NCBI RefSeq assembly: GCF_008312835.1
Contig: NZ_VSKS01000029.1
Coordinates: 20,782-84,781, forward strand
DNA length: 64,000 nt
Direction of reading: 5' to 3'
From: Streptomyces marokkonensis
GTDB taxonomy: Bacteria > Actinomycetota > Actinomycetes > Streptomycetales > Streptomycetaceae
Of this stretch, positions 1 to 9,066 are shown piece after piece. Position numbers and translations under genes: made by a program. Below the pieces are notes generated by a model. It did no database searches. It was not told the origin of the DNA and saw only the letters and a list, made by a program, of their open reading frames with translations. The first letter of the stretch is position 1. Each line of letters starts with the position of its first letter.

Positions 1-1
1 G

Positions 2-1180
2 CCCGAGCTGGACCGGGTGCTCGGCGGCGGGCTCGTGCCCGGTGCGGTGGTGCTCGTGGCGGGTGAGCCGGGCGTGGGCAAGTCGACGCTGCTGCTGGAC
101 GTCGCGGCCAAGTCGGCGAGCGAGGAGCACCGCACGCTCTATGTCACGGGCGAGGAGTCGGCGAGCCAGGTCCGGCTGCGCGCCGACCGCATCCACGCCA
201 TCGACGACCACCTGTACCTGGCCGCCGAGACGGATCTGGCCGCCGTGCTCGGCCACTTGGACGCGGTGAAGCCGTCGCTGCTGATCATGGACTCGGTGCA
301 GACGGTGGCGTCCCCGGAGATCGACGGCGCCCCGGGCGGCATGGCCCAGGTCCGCGAGGTGGCGGGCGCGCTGATCCGGGCCTCCAAGGAGCGCGGGATG
401 TCCACCCTCCTTGTGGGACACGTCACCAAGGACGGCGCGATCGCCGGTCCGCGCCTGCTGGAGCACCTGGTGGACGTCGTCCTGCACTTCGAGGGCGACC
501 GGCACGCGCGGCTGCGCCTGGTGCGCGGGGTGAAGAACCGCTACGGCACCACGGACGAGGTGGGCTGCTTCGAACTGCACGACGAGGGCATCACGGGCCT
601 CGCTGACCCCAGCGGGCTTTTCCTGACCCGCCGTGCCGAACCGGTCCCGGGCACCTGTCTGACCGTCACCCTGGAGGGCCGCCGCCCCCTGGTCGCCGAA
701 GTGCAGGCGCTCACGGTCGACTCGCAGATCCCCTCCCCCCGGCGCACCACGTCCGGTCTGGAGACGTCACGGGTGTCGATGATGCTGGCGGTGCTGGAAC
801 AGCGCGGTCGCATCAGCGCCTTGGGCAAACGGGACATTTACTCCGCGACGGTCGGCGGGGTGAAGCTCTCCGAACCGGCGGCCGACCTGGCCGTCGCGCT
901 GGCGCTGGCGTCGGCGGCGAGCGACACCCCGCTGCCGAAGAACCTGGTCGCGATCGGCGAGGTCGGCCTCGCCGGCGAGGTGAGACGGGTCACGGGCGTC
1001 CAGCGCAGGCTCTCCGAGGCGCACCGCCTGGGCTTCACGCACGCCCTGGTCCCGGGCGATCCGGGCAAGGTCCCGCCGGGCATGAAGGTGCTGGAAGTCG
1101 CGGACATAGGGGACGCGCTGCGCGTCCTCCCGCGCTCCCGTCGCCGAGAGGCCCCACGGGACGAGGAGGACCGCCGGTAG
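2..1180 (+). CDS. radA: DNA repair protein RadA/Sms, 5' end cut by the window
   Basis: RadA is a RecA-like ATPase that helps process recombination intermediates during DNA repair. About 393 codons are visible in frame from base 2. The N-terminal zinc finger lies outside the window. A Walker A motif (GEPGVGKS) is encoded near bases 62-85. The family-defining KNRxG motif is present as KNRYG at bases 533-547. The C-terminal third matches the Lon-protease-like domain of the family ([21 protein letters not shown] region). The gene ends 80 bp before the disA start and runs in the same direction. A radA-disA pair is common in Gram-positives and ties c-di-AMP synthesis to DNA integrity. The assignment is firm. 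Confidence 0.96.
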   Translation, partial: PELDRVLGGGLVPGAVVLVAGEPGVGKSTLLLDVAAKSASEEHRTLYVTGEESASQVRLRADRIHAIDDHLYLAAETDLAAVLGHLDAVKPSLLIMDSVQTVASPEIDGAPGGMAQVREVAGALIRASKERGMSTLLVGHVTKDGAIAGPRLLEHLVDVVLHFEGDRHARLRLVRGVKNRYGTTDEVGCFELHDEGITGLADPSGLFLTRRAEPVPGTCLTVTLEGRRPLVAEVQALTVDSQIPSPRRTTSGLETSRVSMMLAVLEQRGRISALGKRDIYSATVGGVKLSEPAADLAVALALASAASDTPLPKNLVAIGEVGLAGEVRRVTGVQRRLSEAHRLGFTHALVPGDPGKVPPGMKVLEVADIGDALRVLPRSRRREAPRDEEDRR

Positions 1181-1260
1181 ACTTTGCCCAGGTCTCGCCC
1201 GTCCGTACGAACCGAGTGCGCGAAACGGGGGCGCCCAGAACCTGCGACCGGAGGAGTGCA

Positions 1261-2385
1261 GTGGCAGCCAACGACCGGGCAGCGGCTCCCGGAAAGTCCG
1301 GTGGGAGTGCCGGTTCCGAGGGCCTGATGCGCGCCTCGCTGAGCGCCGTGGCACCGGGCACCAGCCTGCGTGACGGCCTGGAGCGCGTGCTCCGCGGCAA
1401 CACCGGCGGGCTCATCGTGCTCGGCTTCGACAAGACGGTCGAGACGCTGTGCAGCGGCGGCTTCGTGCTGGACGTCGAGTTCACCGCGACCCGGCTGCGC
1501 GAACTGTGCAAGCTGGACGGCGGCATCGTCCTGTCGTCCGACCTGTCCAAGATCCTGCGGGCGGGCGTCCAGCTCGTGCCGGATCCCACCATCCCCACCG
1601 AGGAGACCGGCACCCGGCACCGCACCGCCGACCGCGTCTCCAAGCAGGTCGGCTTCCCCGTGGTCTCGGTGTCGCAGTCGATGCGCCTGATCGCGCTGTA
1701 CGTCGACGGCCACCGCCGCGTCCTGGAGGACTCGGCGGCGATCCTGTCCCGTGCCAACCAGGCCCTGGCCACCCTGGAGCGCTACAAGCTCCGCCTCGAC
1801 GAGGTGGCCGGCACGCTGTCGGCGCTGGAGATCGAGGACCTGGTGACCGTCCGGGACGTCTCGGCGGTCGCGCAGCGGCTGGAGATGGTGCGCCGCATCG
1901 CCACCGAAATCGCCGAGTACGTGGTGGAACTGGGCACCGACGGGCGTCTCCTCGCCCTCCAGCTCGACGAGTTGATCGCGGGCGTGGAGCCGGAGCGCGA
2001 ACTGGTCGTGCGGGACTACGTGCCCGAGCCCACCGCCAAGCGCTCCCGCACGGTCGACGAGGCCCTCCACGAGCTGAACGTGCTCACCCACGCGGAGCTG
2101 CTGGAGCTGTCGACCGTGGCACGCGCCCTCGGCTACACCGGTTCCCCCGAGACCCTGGACTCGGCGGTGTCGCCCCGCGGCTTCCGTCTGCTGGCCAAGG
2201 TGCCGAGGCTGCCCGGCGCGATCATCGACCGCCTGGTGGAGCACTTCGGCGGCCTGCAGAAGCTGCTGGCCGCCAGCGTGGACGATCTGCAGACGGTGGA
2301 CGGCGTCGGCGAGGCGCGGGCGCGGAGCGTGCGCGAGGGCCTGTCGAGGCTGGCGGAGAGCTCGATCCTCGAGCGGTACGTGTAG
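1261..2385 (+). CDS. disA: DNA integrity scanning protein DisA, diadenylate cyclase
   Basis: DisA condenses two ATP into cyclic di-AMP and binds branched DNA. The GTG at 1261 was chosen because GGAGGAG lies just upstream; this gives 374 residues, normal for the family. The N-terminal DAC domain carries the aspartate motif as DGG at residues 86-88 (the family consensus is DGA) and the ATP-contacting GTRHR motif at 117-121. A helical linker follows, then a C-terminal helix-hairpin-helix domain ([16 protein letters not shown]) for DNA binding. It lies directly after radA and is probably cotranscribed. In Streptomyces c-di-AMP affects osmotic balance and development; that is family knowledge, not visible here. 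Confidence 0.96.
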   Translation: MAANDRAAAPGKSGGSAGSEGLMRASLSAVAPGTSLRDGLERVLRGNTGGLIVLGFDKTVETLCSGGFVLDVEFTATRLRELCKLDGGIVLSSDLSKILRAGVQLVPDPTIPTEETGTRHRTADRVSKQVGFPVVSVSQSMRLIALYVDGHRRVLEDSAAILSRANQALATLERYKLRLDEVAGTLSALEIEDLVTVRDVSAVAQRLEMVRRIATEIAEYVVELGTDGRLLALQLDELIAGVEPERELVVRDYVPEPTAKRSRTVDEALHELNVLTHAELLELSTVARALGYTGSPETLDSAVSPRGFRLLAKVPRLPGAIIDRLVEHFGGLQKLLAASVDDLQTVDGVGEARARSVREGLSRLAESSILERYV

Positions 2386-2486
2386 CACCCCCGGCTTCCG
2401 GTCGCCGGTGTCGGCCGGGGTGTGCCCCGGCTGCCGGTGCTCGCGGGGTGCCCGCACCGGGGGAGGCACGACTGCCCGCGGGCGGG

Positions 2487-3338
2487 TCAGTCCGCCTCCA
2501 GCACGAACGACGTCCGGACCTTCTCGAATCCCGGTGCCTTCGCCTCCACCAGGTACGTCCCCGGCTTCGCCGCCCCCGCCTTCGGCGTCGCGCACTCCGG
2601 CGCGCTCGCCTTGCGGTCCCACTTCACCGTGTAGGTGATGCCGTCCTCCGCCGGCACCCGGAACACCAGGCTCCGGGCCCCCTTCGGACAGTCGTCCGAC
2701 GCCCAGAACGCGTCGTCACCGCTCGCCTCGGTCACCGTCAACACCGCGCTCTCCGGCCCGAGATCGATCCTGCAGTCACTGCCCGAGGTGTTCCGCGCGG
2801 TCAGCAGGAACGTCGGCGTCTGCCCCGGCTCGTAGGCGTTGCGGGCACTGCGCAGGCTGAACTTCACCGCTTTCGCGGTGCAGTTGGGCAGCCCCGACCC
2901 GGACCCGGCCGGCAACGCGTCCCCCGCGCCGACCCCGGCCGACGTACCGCCCTCGGAACCGCCACCGGCGCTGCCTCCCGCGCCGCCGGCGCCACCGGAG
3001 TCCGCGGGGTCGCCGCCTGCGCCGTCGTCACCCGCGCCGGACGACGATCCACCGGAACCGCCGGACCCGCCCGAGTCGGTTCCTCCGTCCCCCGACTCGT
3101 CCCGCCCACCCGGCGCCTGACTGATCGCGGGTCCCGAACTCGACGGCCCCGGCGTGATGGACGGCGCGGGATTCTTGCCGTTGGCCCCGTTGTCACCGCC
3201 GTTGCCACCCCCGCCGCCGGAGACGACGACCCAGGTGATCAACAACGCCAACAGGGCCAGTACGGACAGCAGTACGGCCCTCCTTCGCCAGTAGATGGAG
3301 GAGGGAAGCGGCCCGACCGGATTGCGCAGAGATCCCAC
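2487..3338 (-). CDS. Membrane-anchored Ser/Gly/Pro-rich protein of unknown function
   Basis: I do not recognise a named family. The GTG at 3338 is preceded by a weak AAGG site and gives 283 residues. The N-terminus is short and basic (WRRR), followed by one hydrophobic helix at about residues 17-37 (AVLLSVLALLALLITWVVV), so it is probably a type II membrane-anchored extracellular protein. A long low-complexity Gly/Ser/Ala linker follows (about 40-130). The C-terminal domain of about 140 residues has four cysteines and a beta-rich pattern with a conserved-looking PGTYLVEAKAPGF stretch, suggesting an extracellular Ig-like fold. It converges on disA. Confidence 0.8.
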   Translation of the reverse strand: MGSLRNPVGPLPSSIYWRRRAVLLSVLALLALLITWVVVSGGGGGNGGDNGANGKNPAPSITPGPSSSGPAISQAPGGRDESGDGGTDSGGSGGSGGSSSGAGDDGAGGDPADSGGAGGAGGSAGGGSEGGTSAGVGAGDALPAGSGSGLPNCTAKAVKFSLRSARNAYEPGQTPTFLLTARNTSGSDCRIDLGPESAVLTVTEASGDDAFWASDDCPKGARSLVFRVPAEDGITYTVKWDRKASAPECATPKAGAAKPGTYLVEAKAPGFEKVRTSFVLEAD

Positions 3339-3521
3339 GGCGCAAACCTTACGAGAGATCGACGCGTTCGCCGGTCCCACCCGCCGCTCAGAGCAACAAC
3401 TTTTCAGGATCATCATCCCGGAAACCGCCCTGTGACCCCTGACGTTCGTCGGGTGCGGCACCCGACGATCGCGGGGTGTGACCGTTCCGGCGTCTCACCT
3501 ACGGTCCGTGACCATGGCTTC

Positions 3522-3880
3522 GTGGACAGCGGGCTCTGCCGCGACATCACCGGCTACGCACGGGACACCCCGGCGTGGGTGCGGCACACGGCCGAGATCG
3601 GGACGGAAGCGGGACTGCTGGTCTTCGTCGCGCTGTTCGTGGCCGGCTGGTGGCGGGCCCGGCGTGCGCACACCCGGGCGTTCGCGATCGCGGCCCTTGC
3701 GCCTCTGGTCACGGCCGTGGCGTATGTGTGCAGCGAGATGCTCAAGTCCCTTGTGGCGGAGGAACGTCCGTGCCGTGCGGTCGCAGGTGCCGCCCCGTCC
3801 CTCGCGGAGTGCCCGCCGCACGGCGACTGGTCGTTCCCGATCAACCACGCCACGATCGCGGGTGCCTCGGCCTCCGCACC
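3522..3880 (+). pseudogene. PAP2-superfamily phosphatase remnant, 3' end lost
   Basis: From the GTG at 3522 the frame encodes the first two thirds of a type 2 phosphatidic acid phosphatase-like membrane protein. It shows a hydrophobic helix (GLLVFVALFVAGWW), a second helix (AFAIAALAPLVTAVAYVCSEML), motif 1 K-x6-RP (KSLVAEERP) and a degenerate motif 2 (FPINHATIAGA in place of PSGH). After about base 3870 the frame becomes Arg/Pro-rich and no longer resembles the family. Motif 3 (SR-x5-H-x3-D) is missing, and the next gene begins on the other strand at 3912. The catalytic site cannot form, so I call it a truncated pseudogene. Its exact end is uncertain. Confidence 0.6.
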
Positions 3881-3911
3881 CTCGCCTCGTCGTCGGCCGG
3901 CAGGACCCGGA

Positions 3912-4286
3912 TCATCGTGCGAACTCCTCGTACTTCTCGTACTCCTCCCGGCCTTCGCCGGGCGGACCGACGCGCGGGCTCACGTTCTCGGCGGCGAGGC
4001 GGCCCGCGCCGTCGAAGCACAGCCGGACGTGGCCGACGGCGACGAACAGCTCACCGCTCGCGCGGCAGTAACGGCAGTCGGTGCCCTCGGGCGGCGCGGG
4101 CGCGCGGTCCGACGGCGGGTCCTGGATGTGCCGGTCCGGCAGCACCCGCGCGACCTCCTCGACCGGTGTGCCCGGGCGCAGCCCGGCGTACGCGGCCGGT
4201 TCCAGCACCGAGTGCCGCTCGGTGTACGCGTACCAGCCGATGCCCGACGCCCGCACAGGCGGCGGCACCGATACCGGCGGCGACAC
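3912..4286 (-). CDS. Hypothetical protein, possibly frameshifted at its N-terminus
   Basis: I recognise no named family. As read, the frame gives 124 residues from the GTG at 4286, with no good ribosome-binding site. The body (WYAYTERHSVLEPAAYAGL, then a Cys-x2-Cys in DCRYCRASGELFVAVGHVRLCF) looks like a small extracytoplasmic domain. The adjacent frame just upstream, from a GTG at 4329, encodes a plausible signal-anchor (RARRRVAAGIGAAACAGVG). It would join the body at GIGWYAY if one base near 4245-4255 were removed. The protein may therefore be a frameshifted membrane-anchored or secreted protein. It abuts the truncated PAP2 gene and diverges from mutY. Confidence 0.55.
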   Translation of the reverse strand: MSPPVSVPPPVRASGIGWYAYTERHSVLEPAAYAGLRPGTPVEEVARVLPDRHIQDPPSDRAPAPPEGTDCRYCRASGELFVAVGHVRLCFDGAGRLAAENVSPRVGPPGEGREEYEKYEEFAR

Positions 4287-4452
4287 GGCGCCGGGCCCGG
4301 GTGAAGGGCGCGGACGGCGGACGCGGCACGGCGGACGGGGCCGCCTGCGCCGGGATCCGATGTGACCGGCGGCGCCTTACGGGTCCCCCGCGCCCGCCGG
4401 GCCGTGGCGCTCCCCCCGGAGGCGGGGCCCGGCGTGGCAGGATCGGTGTGTC

Positions 4453-5388
4453 ATGACTGCTCCCACGAAGCCCCCGTACGGCGACGCCGCCGATTCCGCG
4501 TCCGAGCGCGCTCCCGGTGAGCCGCTGCACTCCCCCGTCATCGACTGGTTCGACGAGCACGCCCGGGACCTGCCGTGGCGGCGCCCGGAGGCCGGTGCAT
4601 GGGGGGTGATGGTCAGTGAGTTCATGCTCCAGCAGACCCCGGTGAACCGGGTCCTGCCCGTCTACGAGCAGTGGCTGGCCCGCTGGCCGCGCCCCGCCGA
4701 CCTCGCCGCGGAGGCGCCCGGCGAGGCCGTCCGCGCCTGGGGCCGGCTCGGCTACCCGCGCCGCGCGCTGCGGCTGCACGGCGCCGCGGTCGCCATAACG
4801 GAACGGCACGGCGGTGACGTCCCGGCGGACCACGCCCAGCTGCTGGCGCTGCCCGGCATCGGCGAGTACACGGCCGCCGCCGTGGCGTCGTTCGCCTACG
4901 GACAGCGTCACGCGGTGCTGGACACCAACGTCCGCCGGGTGTTCGCCCGCGCGGTCACCGGTACGCAGTACCCGCCGAACGCCACCACCGCCGCCGAGCG
5001 CCGGCTCGCCCGGGCCCTGCTGCCGGAGGACGCCTCGACCGCCGCGCGGTGGGCCGCCGCCTCCATGGAGCTGGGCGCGCTGGTGTGCACGGCGAAGAAC
5101 GAGTCGTGCCAGCGCTGCCCGATCGCCGCCCAGTGCGCCTGGCGGCTGGCGGGCAAGCCGGCCCACGAGGGTCCGCCGCGCCGCGGTCAGACGTACGCGG
5201 GCACGGACCGGCAGGTCCGTGGGCGGCTGCTGGCCGTGCTGCGGGAGGCGCACGGGCCGGTGCCGCAGACCGCCCTGGACCGGGTGTGGCACGAGCCGGT
5301 GCAGCGTGCCCGCGCGCTGGACGGTCTGGTCGCCGACGGGTTGGTGGAGCCGCTGCCGGGCGGTCTGTACCGGCTGCCGCTGACCTGA
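4453..5388 (+). CDS. mutY: A/G-specific adenine DNA glycosylase, MutY family
   Basis: MutY removes adenine mispaired with 8-oxoguanine, the last barrier against G:C to T:A transversions. The 311-residue protein has the catalytic Glu in SEFMLQQT (E56), a helix-hairpin-helix LPGIGEYTA (133-141), the catalytic Asp in VLDTNVRR (D157) and a 4Fe-4S cluster motif C212-x6-C219-x2-C222-x5-C228. It is shorter than E. coli MutY. The C-terminal NUDIX-like OxoG-recognition domain is reduced to a small winged segment, as is usual in actinobacteria. The ATG start has AGGAT 7-11 bases upstream. It stands alone, 274 bp before sigE. Confidence 0.93.
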   Translation: MTAPTKPPYGDAADSASERAPGEPLHSPVIDWFDEHARDLPWRRPEAGAWGVMVSEFMLQQTPVNRVLPVYEQWLARWPRPADLAAEAPGEAVRAWGRLGYPRRALRLHGAAVAITERHGGDVPADHAQLLALPGIGEYTAAAVASFAYGQRHAVLDTNVRRVFARAVTGTQYPPNATTAAERRLARALLPEDASTAARWAAASMELGALVCTAKNESCQRCPIAAQCAWRLAGKPAHEGPPRRGQTYAGTDRQVRGRLLAVLREAHGPVPQTALDRVWHEPVQRARALDGLVADGLVEPLPGGLYRLPLT

Positions 5389-5662
5389 ATCGAGCCACAC
5401 CGGTCCACTGCCGCCCCCTCCGCGCAACCGGGCGTACCAGCGTATAACCATCTCGATCAGGCAACCGCTTTACCCCCTTCCTCCTTCCGTTACACAACCG
5501 ACGGACAGCCGAGGGCTGCCCGCAAGCTGCCTCGGACAGTGCCGTGACAACGCCTCCGTACCTTCGATCACGTGCTCGGCAAGGGCACGACGGCCAAGGA
5601 ACACAGGCAGTGCGACCGGCCCGCAGGGGCGGGCCGGAACGGGGAGCGGAAGGCGGTTCACC
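5389..5662 (+). promoter_or_regulatory. sigE upstream region
   Basis: This 274-bp gap has no gene. It should hold the CseB-dependent sigE promoter. A TATAAC hexamer at 5443-5448 is the best -10 by eye, but its -35 partner is poor, so I do not assign the promoter. A perfect 9-bp hairpin lies near the 3' end and is listed separately. The sigE ribosome-binding site is GGAAGG at 5648-5653, 9 bases before the ATG. Confidence 0.5.
5616..5637 (+). promoter_or_regulatory. GC hairpin in the sigE leader
   Basis: A perfect inverted repeat CCGGCCCGC / GCGGGCCGG with a 4-base AGGG loop lies 10 bases before the sigE ribosome-binding site. There is no U-run after it, so it is not a standard terminator. If transcribed it could affect mRNA stability or translation, or act as a protein-binding dyad. 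The function is inferred from position only. Confidence 0.45.
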
Positions 5663-6202
5663 ATGGCGCAGGGCGAGGTGCTCGAGTTCGAGGAGTACGT
5701 CCGCACCCGGCAGGACGCGCTGTTGCGCAGCGCCCGCCGCCTGGTCCCGGACCCCGTGGACGCGCAGGACCTGCTGCAGACCGCGCTCGCCCGGACGTAC
5801 GGCCGCTGGGAGACCATCGAGGACAAGCGGCTGGCCGACGCCTATCTGCGCCGCGTGATGATCAATACGCGCACGGAGTGGTGGCGGGCCCGCAAGCTGG
5901 AGGAGGTGCCCACCGAGCAGCTCCCGGAGTCGTGTGTGGACGACTCCACCGAGCAGCACGCGGACCGGGCCCTGCTGATGGACGTCCTGAAGGTGCTCGC
6001 CCCGAAGCAGCGCAGTGTGGTCGTGCTGCGACACTGGGAGCAGATGTCCACGGACGAGACGGCCGCCGCCCTCGGTATGTCGGCCGGAACGGTCAAGAGC
6101 ACGCTGCACCGGGCGCTCGCCCGGCTCCGCGAGGAGCTGGAGGCGCGCGATCTGGACGCACGCGCGCTGGAGCGTGAGGAGCGGGAGCGTTGCGCGGCCT
6201 GA
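5663..6202 (+). CDS. sigE: ECF RNA polymerase sigma factor SigE
   Basis: SigE directs transcription of the cell-envelope stress regulon in Streptomyces. The 179-residue protein is close to the known SigE sequence throughout: region 2 (DAQDLLQTALARTYGRW ... INTRTEWWRARK) and region 4 (LAPKQRSVVVLRHWEQMSTDETAAALGMSAGTVKSTLHRALARL). There is no anti-sigma factor gene; in this system activity is set by transcription of sigE through the CseBC two-component pair encoded downstream. The ATG at 5663 has GGAAGG at good spacing. The stop overlaps cseA by 13 bases, indicating one operon. Confidence 0.97.
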   Translation: MAQGEVLEFEEYVRTRQDALLRSARRLVPDPVDAQDLLQTALARTYGRWETIEDKRLADAYLRRVMINTRTEWWRARKLEEVPTEQLPESCVDDSTEQHADRALLMDVLKVLAPKQRSVVVLRHWEQMSTDETAAALGMSAGTVKSTLHRALARLREELEARDLDARALEREERERCAA

Positions 6203-6840
6203 CCGGCCCGGGGTCCGCACGGACCCGGTCCACCGCCCGGGCGGCGATCGCGGCGACGGCCGCGCTCGCCGCTGTCGTGCTGTTCACCGGCGGTTGCGGC
6301 ACGGGCGGCACCGGAGCCCGGGACGAGGGCCCGGCGCACGCGGACTCCGTGGCGAGCGCGGCCGCGCCGTCGGCCTCGCCCGCACGGACCCCCGACCGGG
6401 TGGACGCGGTCCGGTTGGTCAAGGCGGACCCGGCGGTCTCGGCGGAGGTCAAGCGGGAGCTCAAACCGTGCGTCGCCGACGAGTACCCCGTCGACGTGAG
6501 CTACGGGAACCTCACCGGAGGAACCGTCGACGACGTCGTCGTCAACGTGCTGACCTGCGGGGACCCCGTGGGCGTCGGCTCGTACGTGTACCGCGACCAG
6601 GGCGGTGCGTATGTGAACGCGTTCACCGCCGAGGAGCCCCCGGTGTACGCGGAGATCGACCGCGGGGACCTGGTGGTGACCAAGCAGGTGTACGACCGCG
6701 ACGACCCGGTGTCGAATCCGTCCGGCGAGCATGTGATCACGTACCGCTGGGCCTCGGACCGGTTCGACGAGGAGTACCACACGTACAACGACTACGGGCA
6801 GGTGGCCGGCGCAGAGCCGCCGCCGATGCCCGACAGCTGA
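6190..6840 (+). CDS. cseA: Lipoprotein CseA, modulator of the sigE system
   Basis: CseA is the extracytoplasmic lipoprotein of the sigE operon, known to dampen sigE expression in S. coelicolor. The TTG at 6190 lies inside the sigE 3' end with GGAGCG before it; this gives 216 residues. A basic N-terminus and hydrophobic stretch (AAIAATAALAAVVLF) lead to a lipobox-like TGGC with C36 as lipidation site. The -3 position is Thr rather than the usual Leu. The mature part is acidic and has repeated Tyr-rich strands (SYVYRDQGGAYVNAF). Identity rests on position between sigE and cseB plus lipoprotein architecture. Confidence 0.92.
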   Translation: MRGLTGPGSARTRSTARAAIAATAALAAVVLFTGGCGTGGTGARDEGPAHADSVASAAAPSASPARTPDRVDAVRLVKADPAVSAEVKRELKPCVADEYPVDVSYGNLTGGTVDDVVVNVLTCGDPVGVGSYVYRDQGGAYVNAFTAEEPPVYAEIDRGDLVVTKQVYDRDDPVSNPSGEHVITYRWASDRFDEEYHTYNDYGQVAGAEPPPMPDS

Positions 6841-7008
6841 GACGTGGCTCACGGCGTGAACCGGCGGGATCACCCAGTCCGATGAAGGGATGAACCCCGC
6901 ACGCCGCTCACGCGTCCGTCCGGTGGGGCGAGGAGAACGCACCGGGCGGACCGGGAGGACCGCGTCCGTACACCGATCCGAGATCACACGAGGACAGAGA
7001 GCACCGGG

Positions 7009-7707
7009 ATGGCAGAACAGACCCACGTCCTGTTCGTCGAGGACGACGACGTCATCCGCGAGGCCACCCAGCTCGCCCTGGAGCGGGACGGCTTCGCGGT
7101 CACCGCGAGGCCCGACGGGCTGTCGGGCCTGGAGGCGTTCCGGGCCGACCGGCCGGACATCGCCCTCCTCGACGTCATGGTGCCCGGGCTCGACGGGGTC
7201 AGCCTGTGCCGGCGCATCCGGGACGAGTCGATGGTCCCGGTGATCATGCTGTCCGCGCGGGCCGACGCCATCGACGTGGTGCTGGGCCTGGAGGCGGGCG
7301 CCGACGACTATGTGACCAAGCCGTTCGACGGGGCCGTCCTGGTGGCCCGTATCCGCGCGGTGCTGCGGCGCTTCGGCCGGGCGGGCAGCGGCCGGGAGGA
7401 GCAGGACGCCCCGGACGACGGGGGCCTGTTGGCCTTCGGCGAGCTGGAGATCGACACGGAGGGCATGGAGGTGCGCAGGGCCGGGCAGCCGGTGGCGCTG
7501 ACGCCGACCGAGATGCGGCTGCTGCTGGAGTTCTCCGCGGCGCCGGGCACCGTGCTCTCCCGCGACAAGCTGCTCGAACGGGTGTGGGAGTACGGCTGGG
7601 GCGGTGACACCCGGGTCGTGGACGTCCATGTGCAGCGGCTGCGTACGAAGATCGGCCAGGACCGTATCGAGACGGTCCGCGGCTTCGGCTACAAGTTGAA
7701 GGCCTGA
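7009..7707 (+). CDS. cseB: Response regulator CseB, OmpR family
   Basis: CseB is phosphorylated by CseC and activates the sigE promoter. The 232-residue protein has a receiver domain (acidic E11-D14, phosphoacceptor D55 in LLDVMVPG, switch Ser in IMLSARA, Lys in VTKPF). An OmpR-type winged-helix domain follows (LTPTEMRLLLEFSAAPGTVLSRDKLLERVW ... VVDVHVQRLRTKIG). It is 168 bp after cseA and 8 bp before cseC. The gap before cseB holds no gene. A GAGAG-type ribosome site precedes the ATG. Confidence 0.96.
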   Translation: MAEQTHVLFVEDDDVIREATQLALERDGFAVTARPDGLSGLEAFRADRPDIALLDVMVPGLDGVSLCRRIRDESMVPVIMLSARADAIDVVLGLEAGADDYVTKPFDGAVLVARIRAVLRRFGRAGSGREEQDAPDDGGLLAFGELEIDTEGMEVRRAGQPVALTPTEMRLLLEFSAAPGTVLSRDKLLERVWEYGWGGDTRVVDVHVQRLRTKIGQDRIETVRGFGYKLKA

Positions 7708-7715
7708 GCGAGCGG

Positions 7716-9056
7716 ATGCGGGGGTACTTCCGGCGCCTGGTGGCGGCGTGCGTCGACCGGGCGGGCATCGGGGCGGGTCTGAGGTGGAAGCTCAGTGCGG
7801 CCATCGCGCTGGTCGGGGCACTGGTGGCGGTCGTGCTCAGCCTGGTGGTGCACAACGCGGCGCGGGTGTCGATGCTGGACAACGCGCGCGACCTGGCCGA
7901 CGAGCGCATCATGATCGCCCAGCGCAACTACGAGATGTCCGGGCGGCTGAACTTCCCCAACACCAAGATCGACGATCCTCGGCTGCCGAAGGAACTGCGG
8001 GAGAAGGCCGAGGCGGGGCGGCGGGCGACCTATGTGACCGACCGGAGCGGGGCGCCCGACATCTGGGCGGCCGTGCCGCTGAAGAACGGGCACGTGATGT
8101 CCCTGCACTCCGGTTTCACCGACCGCAGCTCGGACATTCTCACGGACCTCGACCAGGCCCTGGTGATCGGTTCCATCGCGGTCGTGCTGGGCGGCAGCGC
8201 GCTCGGGGTGCTCATCGGCGGGCATCTGTCGCGGCGGCTGCGCAAGGCTGCCAGCGCCGCCAACCGGGTCGCCAAGGGCGAGACGGACGTCCGGGTGCGG
8301 GAGGCCATCGGCGGCGTGGTGCGGGACGAGACCGACGATCTGGCCAGCGCGGTGGACGCCATGGCGGACGCGCTGCGGCAGCGGCTGGAGGCCGAGCGCC
8401 GGGTCACCGCCGACATCGCGCACGAGCTGCGCACGCCGGTGACCGGCCTGCTCACCGCGGCCGAGCTGCTGCCGCCGGGCCGGCCGACGGAGCTGGTGCT
8501 GGACCGGGCCAAGGCGATGCGCACCCTCGTGGAGGACGTCCTGGAGGTGGCCCGGCTGGACAGCGCCTCCGAACGGGCCGAGCTGCAGGACATCCTGCTG
8601 GGGGAGTTCGTGGCCCGGCGGGTCGCGGCGAAGGAGCCGGACGCCACGGTGCACGTGGTGCACGAGTCGGAGGTCACCACCGACCCGCGGCGTCTGGAGC
8701 GGGTGCTGTTCAACCTGCTCGCCAACGCCGCCCGGCACGGCAGGCCGCCCCTCGAGGTCACCGTCGAGGGCCGGGTCATCCGGGTCCGGGACCACGGGCC
8801 CGGCTTCCCCGAGGCACTGCTCGCCGAGGGACCGAGCCGCTTCCGCACCGGCAGCGCCGACCGGGCCGGCCGCGGTCACGGCCTGGGCCTGACCATCGCG
8901 GCCGGTCAGGCCCGGGTGCTTGGCGCGCGGCTCACCTTCCGCAACGTACGACCCGCGGGGGCGCCGGACGGCGTGCCGGCCGAGGGCGCGGTCGCCGTGC
9001 TGTGGCTGCCGGAGCACGCGCCGACGAACACCGGGAGCTATCCCGTACTGACGTAG
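7716..9056 (+). CDS. cseC: Sensor histidine kinase CseC
   Basis: CseC senses cell-wall damage such as antibiotic attack and phosphorylates CseB. The protein has 446 residues. TM1 lies at about 25-50 (LSAAIALVGALVAVVLSLVV), an extracytoplasmic sensor loop at about 50-145, and TM2 at about 148-172. A HAMP domain precedes the H-box ADIAHELRTPVTG with phospho-His H236. The ATPase domain has the N box (NLLANAARHG), G1 (DHGPGFPE) and G2 (GHGLGLTIA). It begins 8 bp after cseB and ends the sigE-cseABC operon, facing the convergent VOC gene. Confidence 0.96.
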   Translation: MRGYFRRLVAACVDRAGIGAGLRWKLSAAIALVGALVAVVLSLVVHNAARVSMLDNARDLADERIMIAQRNYEMSGRLNFPNTKIDDPRLPKELREKAEAGRRATYVTDRSGAPDIWAAVPLKNGHVMSLHSGFTDRSSDILTDLDQALVIGSIAVVLGGSALGVLIGGHLSRRLRKAASAANRVAKGETDVRVREAIGGVVRDETDDLASAVDAMADALRQRLEAERRVTADIAHELRTPVTGLLTAAELLPPGRPTELVLDRAKAMRTLVEDVLEVARLDSASERAELQDILLGEFVARRVAAKEPDATVHVVHESEVTTDPRRLERVLFNLLANAARHGRPPLEVTVEGRVIRVRDHGPGFPEALLAEGPSRFRTGSADRAGRGHGLGLTIAAGQARVLGARLTFRNVRPAGAPDGVPAEGAVAVLWLPEHAPTNTGSYPVLT

Positions 9057-9066
9057 CGGGGGCGCC

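Noticed and set aside
838-2622. A 594-codon open frame antisense to radA/disA
   Set aside because: It is a GC-rich shadow: Arg/Gly/Gln-rich, no motif, and lies opposite two certain genes.
5540-5570. Vegetative promoter from the GTGACA at about 5542 before sigE
   Set aside because: The -35 is fair, but no TANNNT hexamer lies 16-19 bp downstream, so I do not call it.
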